This document shows positions 32,600 through 43,189 of a stretch of DNA of 60,904 nucleotides, piece by piece. Every line of letters starts with the position of its first letter. Within the stretch, counting starts at the first letter, position 1. Location of the stretch: contig BFEA01000061.1 in assembly GCA_003427395.1 (NCBI GenBank), forward strand, positions 3,335,102 to 3,396,005. Reading direction: 5' to 3'. The stretch comes from Chara braunii (lineage: Eukaryota > Streptophyta > Charophyceae > Charales > Characeae). The notes under the pieces were generated by a model. The model saw only the letters and a list, made by a program, of their open reading frames with translations. It did no database searches and had not been told where the DNA came from. Made by a program: the position numbers and the translations under genes.

Positions 32600-33900
32600 G
32601 GCCCCTCTCTGTTTTTGATTAAAGATGCCTTGCTGAGACCCCTGTTGATTCTTGAAATTTTGTTTTCATAAATGCATAAGAATTGCGCGCGTTTTAGTAA
32701 GCGCGCTAGGAATTCGGCCCGGTAGTTAGAAATTCCAAAATAAACGGAACCCGACGTGTCCTTTTTGTGCATGAATGTTCTCGACTACGTCCGACTACGT
32801 CGCGAAAAACTCTGGGAATTTGGTGGGAATACGAATGGATGTATGGCTGTCTTTTCCCGCGCCTACTTTACGTGCAGATATGGTGATGTCAATTTTTGAA
32901 TTAGCATAGGACCTAGGAATCTGTAACTGTTTCAGTGCCTCTTTTTGCATATGTGATCAGCGCCATGCAAGCGAGTTTCCCCCCTTTTTGTTCCCCTTGC
33001 CATCTTCAACGCTCCCTTCACGCCCGCGCTCACTCTTTTGCCGTAACCGTTTTCCCCTCTTTCTGTCTCTCTTTCTCACCCTGCGCGTATTTTCTCTTTC
33101 TTGATCATCTGAATCTTGGATTCGTTTCGTGCTATCCTGCGCACCCTTCTTCCTCCCACTCTAAGTCCTACGCCCAAGAGACCGGTCGATCCTCTCCTCA
33201 CTCTGTCCAGCCAAGCAGAGGCGTCGTGTAAGGAGAAACTCCTATTACGTGACGATTCTGATTGGTTGTGATCAGACTCAGCAGGATCGACATGACTTTC
33301 ACCGGGCGATTATCCCCAAGTCCTCCCTCACCCTTCCCTGACTCAACCTTCATCCTCCCTCGTACCTACCTCCCTTCCCCCAACTATAAATTCCGTAAGC
33401 GTGCTCGCAAATCTCTATCTCAACTCGTCTGCCAGCTTCCGGGAAGCAGTGGCTAGATGGTATGTGTGGAGTGCGGGTCGAAAAGTCCCGACGAGCTGAC
33501 TATAGCCTGGCCGGCGGTGCGCCTGATCGCCACGACGGACTGTGGGATCCTGGGCAGGCCGTGTCGAGACTAAGTCGGCGGGGTGACGATCGCAGTGGTG
33601 GAAAGTGGCACGTGACGGTCGGGATCGTAAGTGCATGTATGGGGATAGTGATCGTAGTTGAATGGATGAATGACCCGGGGCCATAGTGGAACTTCACGGG
33701 GTATGCGCCTCCTTGTCTCGAATCTATTCCTTGGAGTGAGTTCAGTTTGGTGGTAGTTAAGCCGAAAACTTTTTTTCATCGTCGAATCTTGGTGTAATCT
33801 TTATATATCTCGTCTGCTCCGCATCTTTTCCTCCCTACCTTCTCTCTCTTTGTGACATGAATGATTATGGAGGTTTGTTGATCTATTGCACACAAGGGAT
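32600..33900 (+). repeat. LTR-like segment C (probable 3' LTR of the gypsy element)
   Basis: It lies directly downstream of the gypsy coding region and shares ordered landmarks with segments A, B and D: gcgcgctaggaatt, cggaac, gacgtgtcc, gaatgttctcg, aaaactctgggaattt, gatatggtgat, gtaactgtttcagtgcct, a pyrimidine tract, gattggtt, and ctataaattccg. I could not find the matching 5' LTR upstream of 24.9 kb, where R1 interrupts the element. Exact TG/CA ends were not resolved. Confidence 0.55.
33260..33391 (+). promoter_or_regulatory. LTR-type promoter in segment C
   Basis: GATTGGTT at 33260-33267 and CTATAAAT at 33384-33391. The TATA context (ctataaattccg-aagcg) is almost the same as at 52429 in segment D. 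Confidence 0.5.
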
Positions 33901-34143
33901 GAGATGATTGATCAGACTACCGCCTAATCAGTTGCGGGGTAGGGGTGTAGAGCACAGGGAGAACTGAGTGTTGTGTGGCTGCCATTTTCGCACCTTCCTC
34001 GATGAATATCTGTGAGAAGTGAATGAGAATGCTTGGATGATGTCATGATGAGACGATTGCCTGCTGGACGTGTCTCCGACTAAGTCGTAGGATCGTTGTG
34101 ATTAATATGTAGGATGCATGCTGGATAAGATTTCACCATTGCC
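33901..34143. other. No gene seen
   Basis: AT-rich sequence after the LTR-like segment. A primer-binding site could lie near here if segment C were a 5' LTR, but I do not recognise a tRNA 3' end. Confidence 0.3.
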
Positions 34144-34673
34144 ATGTGGACCGAATGTCCCGAGCCGACTGGGCGCCCGCCTCCCGCATCCCCGCCACGC
34201 CCCTTCCCATATAACGAGAAGAGGACACGTGTATGTGAGTGGGACGTAAGAGGAGCCATCATCGAGATCGGCGGAAGATACTTCTTCCTTCCTGAAACCC
34301 GATGCTCTAGATTTGTCGGTGTTGGTTTTGTTATGACATACACTTTCCGCCTTATTCGTTGTTATTGTCGTTTAATGAGTTGATCGTCATCCCGTGGTTG
34401 GCAGTAGTTCCCCATTGGCCTAACACTCTGTGCAACGATTGTCGTCGCTTCGAGCATTACCACTCGAAGGGTTTTCACTACCGAGTACGAGAGGAAGATG
34501 AGTATAAGGAAAGAGCCACTCGGTTACGGCCTTCCACGTCAGATTCAGAGTTGTGTAATGAGCGACGTCGGGACTTGACCCGGAAACGGGATACCAAGTA
34601 CGTGCCCGCCCCCTTTCAGGTGAAACGAACAGCGGCGGCTCGATGGGCAGTTCAGCGATACTTTTTGGATTGA
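34144..34673 (+). pseudogene. Broken ORF downstream of LTR segment C, unknown
   Basis: An ATG at 34144 opens a 79-residue frame, and a second frame (34359-34673, 104 residues) overlaps it by 25 bp in another register. Together they read like one protein with a frameshift. The second part has a Cys/His cluster (LCNDCRRFEHYHSKG) and a strongly basic end (ERRRDLTRKRD). It could be the start of a Gag-like gene behind a shared LTR, or host-derived. No family recognised. Confidence 0.35.
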
Positions 34674-35152
34674 ACTTCCCCGCGCCGTGCGTTCCGCACG
34701 CATTTTTCTCCCTCAAAACCCGCGCAGTAACGGACCCTCCCCCTTCTTACTAAGTCGGACCGGCACAGGGGTTTCGGTTCTGTCCGTGTTCCCACACTCA
34801 ACTTTCCAAAAATCCTTGGCACACCCCATCTCGCTGTCTTTCTAGGCCCCCTTCCGCAATTTAAACACTCTGAATGTAGGACAGTGTAGGGCGTGAGGTT
34901 GAGCGTCACAAATAGATGGTTGGATATCTAGCGTCCTACTAGTGATGGGGCTAGCTCGTAGGATGGAAACAGGTTATAGCAGCGGAGATGGTGGCTCTGC
35001 TGCAGTAAGTCTTGCCGGAGTGAGGTAAGGAGGATTGATGGTGGGTTTCTGAGTCGTTTTCTGATTTTAGCCTATATTCTGAAGTTCGTCGCAGCAATTC
35101 TCCCAGTAGCTACAATTTCGCAGCAATTCTCTCAAAAATCCTTTGTAAATTT
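34674..35152. repeat. R1 outer fragment (reverse) and unassigned DNA
   Basis: At about 34945-35030 the sequence gctagctcgtaggatggaaa, then gcggagatggtggctctgc and taagtcttgccggagtgagg, is the reverse complement of the block at 20.21-20.3 kb. The remaining bases show no gene. Confidence 0.5.
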
Positions 35153-35262
35153 CCATATGGGACGTTGGGCCCGGTTCCCAGCACATGCTGCTCCCCACGA
35201 ATAGATTGGAGCCTTGTTCCCATTAAAATAATAATAAAAAAAAATTAAAAAAAAAAAAAAAA
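35153..35262 (+). repeat. Short retroposon family S1, copy with A-rich tail
   Basis: A full S1 core: catatgggacgttgggcccg, gttcccagcacatgctgctc, cccacgaatagattggagc, then cttgttcccattaaaa and an A-rich tail to about 35262. The tail supports retroposition. Confidence 0.7.
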
Positions 35263-35334
35263 CAAGTGGTGTCGAACGGGGCCCATAGTATTACTGGGAA
35301 CCTCGGTGTGCATGCCTCCAACTAGAGAACAACG

Positions 35335-35650
35335 GGGGCTACACCCCCCAGCAGGTGGGATACCTGCTACTGCAGATGACAGATACCGGTCAGGGAATGG
35401 TGGGTAGTGTCAAAGACCATGCCATCTGGTCCAATCTATCCACTTCCCCTTCGGTCCCCTATCGCTACGAACACCAGCAATCTCTGCTTAGTGCTGATTT
35501 CCTGGGGGGGGGGGGGGACAGGCTACCTCTCGATGGTGGACACCAAGTATGCCCGGCACAGCACGTGAGGACAACAACGAGTGAACCCATGACCTCCTGA
35601 ATGCCACTTGTGTGCCTCACAGAATGAGCTAGGCCGGGGTTTTGACAGCG
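35335..35650 (-). mobile_element. tRNA-derived SINE, copy 1 (reverse)
   Basis: The reverse complement starts near 35640 with ggcctagctcattctgtgag, then gcattcaggaggtcatgg and gttcac, and continues with the same body (cgggcatacttgg, agcctgt) as the SINE at 49.2 kb. It has an A-box-like tagctca and a weak B box (gggttcactcg). The copy is diverged and carries a G/C run at 35505-35518. Orientation is minus. Confidence 0.6.
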
Positions 35651-35707
35651 GGGATACGTTGGCCGTGGCGACACCCACAGCGTTTGGCGGCGAGCCTGCA
35701 ATAACTG

Positions 35708-36050
35708 CCATTTAGTCAAAATGGACATCTTGTATTTTTTGAACGAAATTGAAACCGAGTTTTTTGGCTGAAAACTCGTCAAAATTTGTTGTTCCTGGGG
35801 GTCCAGCGTTTCCAGCGTTTTACAAACGCTGGACCCCCTGGCTGTACATGGACCTAGCTTGAGACCAGGTACCTCCAGGCAGTCCTGCCTGGAGGTACGT
35901 GGTCTCAAGCTAGGTCCATGTACAGCCAGGGGGTCCAGCGTTTGTAAAACGCAGGACCCTCAGGAACAACAAATTTTGACGAGTTTTCGGCCAAAAAACT
36001 CGGTTTCAATTTCGTTCAAAAAATACAAAATGTCCATTTTGACGAAATGG
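35708..36050. mobile_element. Near-perfect 343-bp palindrome (foldback element)
   Basis: Two arms of about 170 bp are inverted copies around a centre at 35883-35884 (caggcag-tc-ctgcctg). They share cctggaggtac, ctcaagctaggtccatgtac, gtccagcgttt, acaacaaattttgacgag and tcaatttcgttcaaaaaata. One indel of about 9 bp and a few substitutions separate the arms. Each strand encodes the same peptide-like frame outward, which is only a result of symmetry. The RNA would form a long hairpin. Confidence 0.85.
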
Positions 36051-36072
36051 TCGTTCAATGGTTTCCTTTCCC

Positions 36073-36176
36073 CCGGGGCAAGGTCTCACTTGCACGGATT
36101 ACGAGATTGTGGCCGTTGATATTTGCTATCTACGGTCAAGATCGCTTAATTCGTGTAAATTGGACCTTGCCCCCGG
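36073..36176. mobile_element. 104-bp hairpin MITE next to the palindrome
   Basis: The left end ccggggcaaggtctcacttg is matched by the reverse of the right end (ccgggggcaaggtccaattt). Inner parts also pair (gtggccgttgata with tctacggtcaaga in reverse), so nearly the whole length folds into one hairpin. The size is like a microRNA precursor, but there is no expression evidence. Confidence 0.65.
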
Positions 36177-36482
36177 CAAGTCAATAAGAGATACATAAGA
36201 GACTCACACACACTTCCCCCATTATGGCTGGGAGGCCCGAGTGGACGGCATCGATTACCTCCCCGATGAAGGATTTACCACCCCTCACCCCTGCCTAAAA
36301 AGTTAGCCTATACTATCTCACTTTGGAGGTTTATGGCGGACAGAATCTGACCATTTTTTCTGCGCCTAGTTGCATCCAGTCGTGCCATGCCTATGCGAGA
36401 CCCTGTTGAGCTCGACTCTGTGAAATGACTTGAGAGGTGGGATAAAAAAAAGAAGGATCCATCGGAAGAATGGTTCCTTTTT
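36177..36482 (+). other. Probable 5' leader of the LINE; no gene seen
   Basis: Unique-looking sequence between the hairpin MITE and the first LINE frame. The LINE start cannot be fixed because no target duplication was found. Confidence 0.35.
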
Positions 36483-37119
36483 GTGGCTCCCCCTGTTCCC
36501 ACCTTGAACAAGGGGGAGACAACAACTAAACTGGTTGTATCGATCTTTTGCGTCCCCTCAGCACAAGGCCCGCTGGCTTTGGTTTTTGAAGATAATCAGA
36601 AAACGAAATTTCTTCCGGTCTCTACCTCTGCAGAGGACCCTACGGAGATGTCGGTGACTCTGGCAGCGAAACAACAGGTTCAAAATAAATTAAGGAACAG
36701 ACTAATTCCCGGAATCAAACTCACCAGACACTTGATCTCAAACAACGGGAAGAAACTGGCCTTGTATTATGCCTTCTTGGATGCAAGGCCCTTGGGAAAG
36801 GAGCAGCTGAAAGAAATGGGGCTATCCTATCTCCCGATGCGGTGCTGCAAATTTAAACCACAAGGATCCGGTCCTAAGAGACATCAACTTGGTCGATGGG
36901 CTGACGGCTCGTTCGGTGGCAGCTTACCTCACTCAATCATCCAATAAGGGGATTATGTTTGCAGCCCAAACCTTAAACTCAACCTTGCGGGCCAGCTGGT
37001 CGACCCCCCAGCTGAAGACGCAGGAGAAAACTACCAAGCACCGCAAGTCCTCCCTGCAGTTGGGGACCTCAGACCGAATCCAATCGATGACCGGACAGCC
37101 AAACACGAATGCGAAATAG
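36483..37119 (+). pseudogene. LINE ORF1-like region with a frameshift
   Basis: A frame from 36483 continues to about 36850, and after a +1 shift another frame (seen from 36889) continues to the TAG at 37117-37119. The protein is basic with Lys/Asn/Gln-rich stretches (AAKQQVQNKLRNRLIPG), as expected for an RNA-binding ORF1, but I see no clear RRM or zinc knuckle. The first ATG may be upstream or lost. The TAG overlaps the ORF2 ATG at 37109. Confidence 0.6.
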
Positions 37120-40100
37120 GATCTCCCTCACCACCTGAAATGTCAGGGGCTTAGGAGATACTTCGAACAGAAATAAGCGAAACCGGTTACGCAGTTGGAT
37201 GTTTGAAAACGATGTTAAAATTCTATGCATTCAGGAAACAAAGTTGAACAGCGATAAGATTAGAGAGATGCGGCAGTGGTGGCCGGGCTACCAGCTGTGG
37301 GCTCCCGCGGTCGACACTAGAGGGGGAACAACGATCTTATTCCGTGCCGACTTGCTGGTAGAGGCTATAGACTCAGCGACAGATGCCTTTGGGCGCTGGT
37401 GTTGGGTCAAGGCGGAGATAGAATCCGAATCATGGGTTATCATGTCATTATACGTTCCTGCTGAATTCAACGAAAGGGTAAGGTTCATTGCGGAACTACC
37501 GGAAGTAATTCCGGAGTCCGATAACCTTATCCTTGCGGCAGATTGGAATACCGTGCTAAACCCAGGACTGGATTCACCTTACTTTTTTCCACTGCGCAAG
37601 GATGCGGTTTTACTTCACGAGCTCATACATACTTTCGGTTTAACGGATGCTTATCGTCATCTAAATCCGGATACACATGGTTTCTCTTGGTTTGGCTCGG
37701 CCTCTGGTGCGGCCTCGGCCAGACGCTTAGACTTTGCATTGCTAAAAGGAGCTCCTTGGACGAATTGTTTGGAAGCCCGAGTTGGGGTCTCCCCCCTTTC
37801 GGATCACTCCCCTATAATATTTGATACACAGATGGGGGGTGACCCAGACAGAGGATCTGGTTATTTTAGATTAAATGTTGCTCACCTGAAGGACGAGGCG
37901 CTAGTACAATGGTTGAACCGTATTATCCAGGGTTGGGGAGAGGTCGCTGGTCTTTGTGCCTCCCAACAATTATGGTACGATGGATTAATGACGGCACTGC
38001 AAGAAGCTTGCAGCGCTTACTCCCGTATGAAAAGTATTAGAACACATAAGCAAGCACAAGACTTAAGAGCCACCATTTCACTAGCGGAACAAAATTTGGG
38101 CAGCAACACAGTCTCGGATCTTTATTGGTATCTTAAGAGACAGTCAAGCTTGGCCGCACTAGAATTACATGAGTCTAAACTAGAAGAGCAGCGCAGAGAC
38201 TGGCTAAAAATCAAGGGCATGATTAACTATGATCGGATGACCAAGGACACCTTCCGAACACTCGTGAAAGCTCACACCCGCCCGTCGATGAGGGAGCTGA
38301 TACACCCCTTTTCACTTACCGCCCCACCAGCAGAGAGTACGGACCTGATGTGTGAGTATGCGAAAGACTATTTCAGTGATATACTCACCACTCGCCGCCC
38401 CTTCGATACTCCAGACACGGATCTAAGGGATTTTTCTGACTTTTGGAAATTATCTGATAAAAGGATTCCGCTGCACATTTCGTTGAACTTGGATCGCCCT
38501 CTTTCAGTGGAGGAACTTAAGTTAGCAGTGCAGGCCATGGCTTCAGGAAAAGCCCCAGGTCCGGACGGCCTGCCTATTGAGTTCATTCTAACCTTTTGGG
38601 ACTTCTTTGGCCCGTGTCTCACAGAAATTTTAAACAACGTACTTTTAGGAGGGGACCTCCCCCGGGGCATGGTGGAAGGAGTCATCTCCCTGCTGTATAA
38701 AAAGGGATCAAAGAAAGACATAAGGAACTGGCGCCCATTTCCCTGTTAAATGCTGCGTATAAATTGTAAGCCAATGCCCTGGCTTTGCGTATAGCGGGGC
38801 ACCTACCACAATTGAGAGGTCACGAACAAGGGGCCTTCGTTAAAGGTCGATCAATTCACGAAAACATCATTACAACCATGCAGGCTCTCGAAGTTATTGC
38901 TAAAGAAAACAGAGACGTGGCGGTCCTTCTCATAGATATGGAGAATGCGTATGATAAAATCGGATGGTCCTTTGTCCTAAGTACCCTAAAGCACATGAAT
39001 TTTGGTAGGAACATCTGCACCTGGGTAAGAGGGATGTACTCCCGGGCCACGGCCTCAGTAATGGTCAATGGGGTTCGCTCAACTTCTTTTCAACTAACCA
39101 GGTCCCTGCGGCAGGGGTGCCCTCGGGCCCCACTGCTGTTTGTTGTACACCATGAAATCCTCCTTGATAACCTCAGGTTCAACTCACAGATTAATGGCTT
39201 AAAGATTAAACCAAATGTAGAATGGAAGGTAGGAGCAATCGCGGATGATCTAACTATTTGTGTGGAAAATTCTCCTCAGGTTCTGGACCAAATCTCTCTT
39301 GTTCTCAATTCCTACTGTCTGCTCTCTGAGGCTTCGATTAACTGGTCCAATTCTGTTTATTTATTACCATCTTCTCATCATTTAAGCGTGGATTGGGGAA
39401 CGAAAAGAGTCTTGGGAGAGTCATCAGAACGCTTCTTGGGAGTTCAAGTGTCATTGGCGGACTGTGCGGCGACACAAGACCACCTATTGGAAGAGAATGT
39501 GATTTCACGTATTGAGAACTGGAATAGGCCATACCTTCATTGTTTGATTGGCCGTGCTCTTCTGGTCTCAGTCTCAGCCTTTTCTGCCTTGTGGTATGTC
39601 CTAACGGTTCATCGAATGAGTAATGCAACGTATACTAGGATTAGAGCAAGAGCCAGGAAACTGATTTGGAAACCGAAGGCGGGAGAAAACGAGGGATGCC
39701 TGAACAAGGTGTCCTGGGAAGTTATTGCTGTGCCAAGGAAAGAAGGGGGTTTGGGATTACTTGATCCCAAACTACAGAATACGGCTTCTCTAGCCAAGTG
39801 GCCTATCAGAGCGCCTCTGGGTCCACAGGATAGATTCTGGGTTCAATTAGGCGAGTACATTTTAGGTAAAGAGTGGAACTTGTCTAACCCCTCGGACGTC
39901 TGGTCCTGTTTCCTCAGCGACTCCTTTGTGAACGGACGACCTAAATCTGGGTTTTGGAGGATTGTACTACAGGCTTGGAAGCAGATTAGACCGCTTTATT
40001 ATTCGGAACCACGGACACCCACAGAAATTCTTAATGAATGCCTATTTGACAACCCCTACATTGTAGACTCTAATGGGCTACCCCTCTCAGCAGCAGAGGG

Positions 40101-41273
40101 AACCAACCGGTTTGGAAGACGTTGGATGGAAAGGGGAATCTTCAGAATAGGCGACATATGGAATTCAGCTACTGCAGATTGGGTTACAGTGGACGAACTG
40201 AGAAGAAGATACCCTCACCTGCAAGGGGCACAAGCGAAGCTGCAAGTTTTGATTGAAGCCATCCCGCAGTACTGGAAACTCCAGCTCTGTCAAAGTAACC
40301 GGCTGCAGGAAGGAAGCTGGTACATGTTTAAAGACTATTCAGCGGACTCCAGGATCTGCAGATTTTTACATAATGACGAATCAGGCAGGCCGCTCTTTCA
40401 GCTGTGGACGCAGGAACCAACCTGGGAAGAGTTGATTCCACTGAGATTTGATAAATTAAATGAAGGATGTTTGTTTCCAGTACCAGATGTCATCGAGTGC
40501 AACGTGGCCCGTCCACGTTTGTGCTTGCCAGGGCGTTCAGCATCAGAAGTTAAGATACATCCGCTGCAATGGAGCTGGACGGTGAAGACAGTTCAGACCA
40601 CAGTGAACCTTCGCTTGCACCAGTATACCCCGAAATGGGGGGTTCGTATTCTCAGGAAATGGTCCAGGAAACCTATCGATGTAATACGGAAAGCCAGGTC
40701 AGACTTGGCCTTAAAGAACTATACCGAAGAAGAGTATTTTGCTCTCTGGCAGCAGCTGCAGAAGCTCCCGTCCCAACGCCAGGCAAGTATTCTGTGGACT
40801 CAATCTCTACTTGTGACACCCTCAGCGGCCTTCTTGTTAGGTAGGGGAATGGAAGTACAGCTTAGCTGTGCATGCTGCAAGTGGGCGTGGGAAACCACCC
40901 GGCATGTGTGGCTGGACTGCCCGTTCTCCAAACGTATCTGGTCTTAGTGGCGCAAACATTGGGAAGATCTCAAAATCTCCAATATGGACTGGTCGGATGA
41001 CTACATACTTGATGTATTCCAACAAAACCAGCAGTCGCGGGCACAGCAGACATGTATCTAGCCCAAGTTTTCAGAGCGGTTCTGTTAATGGCTATCTGGG
41101 AGGAGAGCAACAGTCATCTGTTTCGCCAAGAGCGGATCCCGGATGCAATGCTGAAAACTAGGATAAAGACTCACCTCAGGCAGAGTATCCGGGCCGACTG
41201 GCATAGAAAGGCAAAATCAGGCGCCTCCCTCTCAGGAACCAAGTGGTTCTGGAGAACGTGGGGCCTCAAGTGA
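37109..41273 (+). pseudogene. LINE ORF2: APE endonuclease, reverse transcriptase, C-terminal Cys/His motif (few lesions)
   Basis: ORF2 starts at ATG 37109, overlapping ORF1 by 11 bp. Endonuclease motifs are NVRGL (37139), CIQETK (about 37226), AADWNTVLN (about 37538), RLDFALLKG and LSDHSPI (about 37795). RT motifs are YKKGSKKDIRNWRP (about 38700), GAFVKGRSIHENI, LLIDMENAYD (motif A, about 38930), RQGCPRAPLLF (motif B) and AIADDLTIC (motif C, about 39238). A C-terminal CACC-x13-H-x4-C motif is at about 40871. Lesions are TGA 37136, where the family usually has Trp, a 1-bp loss near 38740, TAA 38767, TAG 40945, and a frameshift near 41045. All catalytic residues are present, so the copy is young. 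It nicks the target and copies its RNA in place. No RNase H domain is seen, which fits an L1-like clade. Confidence 0.88.
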
Positions 41274-41493
41274 AGACTGGTAGTGCCAGATGCGAAAGGA
41301 AAGCCATCGGTTACATCCCGGCTCACTATAGGGCCGCTGTAGGCCCGAACTTTTGTGTACGTGGTCTGTGGAACTAGTCTCTGTTAGATCTCTAAGCTAA
41401 GCCAGGTAAGGCTCCCAGTTCCTTCCGGGTGGCTGGAGTCTCTTGAGTACAGAAACCTTTTTTTTTTTAGGCTGAGTCAGGCCTCTTTGAAAA
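41274..41493 (+). other. LINE 3' UTR, proximal part
   Basis: Non-coding sequence after the ORF2 stop with a T-run at 41458-41468. It is interrupted at 41494 by a TIR element and seems to continue after 41964. Confidence 0.5.
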
Positions 41494-41964
41494 CTGAGGG
41501 CATACTCACACGAGGACCAAAAGAACCAAACATTTGAGGCATCTGGGTACGGTTATTTGGGTCATTTGGTCCCTGTGTGGTCACACGTGCGGACTTCGTC
41601 CAGAAAGGACGAAGTCGCAACCCTGACACTNNGCACTCAGGGCAAGGTCGTGTGGTCACACGAGGGGACACCAAAGAAAAGAAAAAGAAAAAAAAGAAAA
41701 AAGAAAAGAAAAACAACTTCNGCTGGTTGTCTTATTCTTCTACGATTTTCTACAAATTGAGGAAANGAAACGAAAAANGCGTTTGGTCATTTGAGACCAC
41801 CTCTGGAGGTGGTCTCAAAAAGGGTACCCCCGCGGCCTCGCAGGCCGCTGACATTTGGTCACGATTTGAGGCATTTGGGTACAGGGCCAACCCCGTGTGA
41901 CCACAAAAATGCCTCAAATTTTGGGATTTTGGTTCATTTGGTCCCCATGTGAGTATGCCCTGAG
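41494..41964. mobile_element. TIR element family T1 (MITE, 471 bp) with internal palindromes
   Basis: The left end ctgagggcatactcacacga, then ggaccaaaagaaccaaa, is matched by the reverse of the right end ctcagggcatactcacatgg, then ggaccaaatgaaccaaa. Inside, gacttcgtcc and ggacgaagtc flank agaaa (41589-41613), and gagaccacctc and gaggtggtctc flank tg (about 41795-41818). A poly-purine run (41690-41715) and several Ns are present. There is no transposase frame. A second, larger copy is at 49.15-50.66 kb. It inserted into the LINE 3' region. Confidence 0.8.
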
Positions 41965-42141
41965 TTTACCCGAAAGTGTTTAGGCGAGGATTCAGTTGGC
42001 TCAGTCTAGACCCGGTTATGTATGGACGAATAGGAAGAATTTTGAGGTGGGTATAGAAGGAGCAGGACCGAACGGTCCAACTGATCAGCACTGGCCGTAG
42101 GACGGGAATAGTTACATCTTTCTCCACGGTTATCTGAGCTT
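41965..42141 (+). other. LINE 3' UTR continuation (probable)
   Basis: Unique sequence following the TIR element; it resumes the composition of the LINE 3' region. No gene. Confidence 0.4.
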
Positions 42142-42274
42142 CATCTTTGGATTTTTATTTATTTATTTTTATTTATTTATTTTTAAATACGGGCCCAGTG
42201 CCCAAGGCTGATATTATCAAGTGAAAATATGAGGCCGGGGTCCTCACAGTCTACCCGGTACATCTTTGGATTTT
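42142..42274 (-). mobile_element. SINE S2 insertion with 14-bp target duplication
   Basis: The direct repeat catctttggatttt is at 42142-42155 and 42261-42274. Between them, in reverse, lie gggtagactgtgaggacccc, ggcctcat, atatcagccttgggcactgg, gcccgtattt and then an A-rich (aaataaataaat) tail. This is a clean retroposition event in minus orientation. Similar bodies are at 43.93-44.07 kb and 45.88-46.03 kb. Confidence 0.85.
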
Positions 42275-42373
42275 GAGCGGTAGTCTTGGTTTTGGGACGC
42301 TGGACCCGGTTTCCAGCATTGTGAGGACCCCGGCCTCGTCCATTGGATTTTGGAATACAAAGTGACACCTTCT

Positions 42374-42405
<32 letters not shown>
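42275..42405 (+). repeat. S1/S2 chimeric retroposon fragment with poly(A)
   Basis: gggacgctggacccggtttc, then cagcattgtgaggaccccgg and cctcgtcc, joins an S1 head to an S2 body and ends in a poly(A) run at about 42376-42405. So S1 and S2 appear to share heads and could be subfamilies of one source. Confidence 0.6.
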
Positions 42406-42407
<2 letters not shown>

Positions 42408-42603
42408 AACTGGAATTAATCATTATAAGAAATACAAAATAGTAAAAAATCAGTATTTGTGGCATGGCTCTGCCACATGGCAGGTTTCTACGAGTTGCAG
42501 CCTACTCGTGCCGAATGTGGAGCGCACGATGTGGAACAGCACGGCGGCATGACGTGCTTCCAACTCCAAGACAAGCGTGACGGACGGAAACAGCCGCATT
42601 ATG

Positions 42604-42800
42604 GGCCTCGCTGCACTACTCTCCACATGCACAAAAGACAAAAATAAGATGGCGATGTACCTTTCCATGTTCTAGCGGTGGATTCATTTTCCACATTTGG
42701 AGAGCAGTGCAGACAGGCAAAACTAAGATGGCGATGTACCTTTCCATGTTCTAGCGGTGGATTCATTTTCCACATTTGGAGAGCAGTGCAGACAGGCCGT
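42604..42800. mobile_element. Small TIR element family T2, with 79-bp tandem duplication
   Basis: The left end gcctcgctgcactactctcc, then acatgcac, is matched in reverse by the right end cctgtctgcactgctctcca. The right half is duplicated in tandem: aagatggcgatgtacctttc starts at 42646 and 42725. A related copy lies at 45612-45730. Confidence 0.6.
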
Positions 42801-43189
42801 ATGGTTTTTTTTTTTTTTTTTTTTGGGAAGTTTTATTGCAAAGGTCAAATCGACGAGGCTGCTTTCGATTTGGGCGGTGTATTTGGACGCGGGCGAGTTC
42901 TTTTTGTTTTTGTTTTTGTTTTTAATAAAAACTTGGAACAATTTCTCGATTTGTCATCCTTTTTTTTTTTTTAGGGGCGGCCAATGCCGTGTTATCCAGG
43001 CACTCCGGCCTGGTCCCGCATCCCTTACATCATAAAAGAGTTCCCAAGAACTGAACTGTATCCTCTGGCTACCACGACGCAGGTTCAGGAAGCTGCCAGC
43101 CTACTGACCTACTGACATGGCTTGTTATAGGCACAAAAAGCTGTTAACCCACCGACGTTGTCGTTCTTGTAAACAAAAAGAAAAGCGGA
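42801..43189. other. No gene seen; T-runs
   Basis: Contains T-runs near 42806-42824 and 42960-42972. The gtttttgtttttgtttttaataaaa phrase near 42905 is low complexity. No gene is supported. Confidence 0.4.

Noticed and set aside
35465-36119. Two frames encoding nearly the same peptide on opposite strands
   Set aside because: They are a direct result of the palindrome and not two genes.
42343-42552. Short frame starting in poly(A) with a Lys run
   Set aside because: The Lys run is the poly(A) tail of a retroposon.
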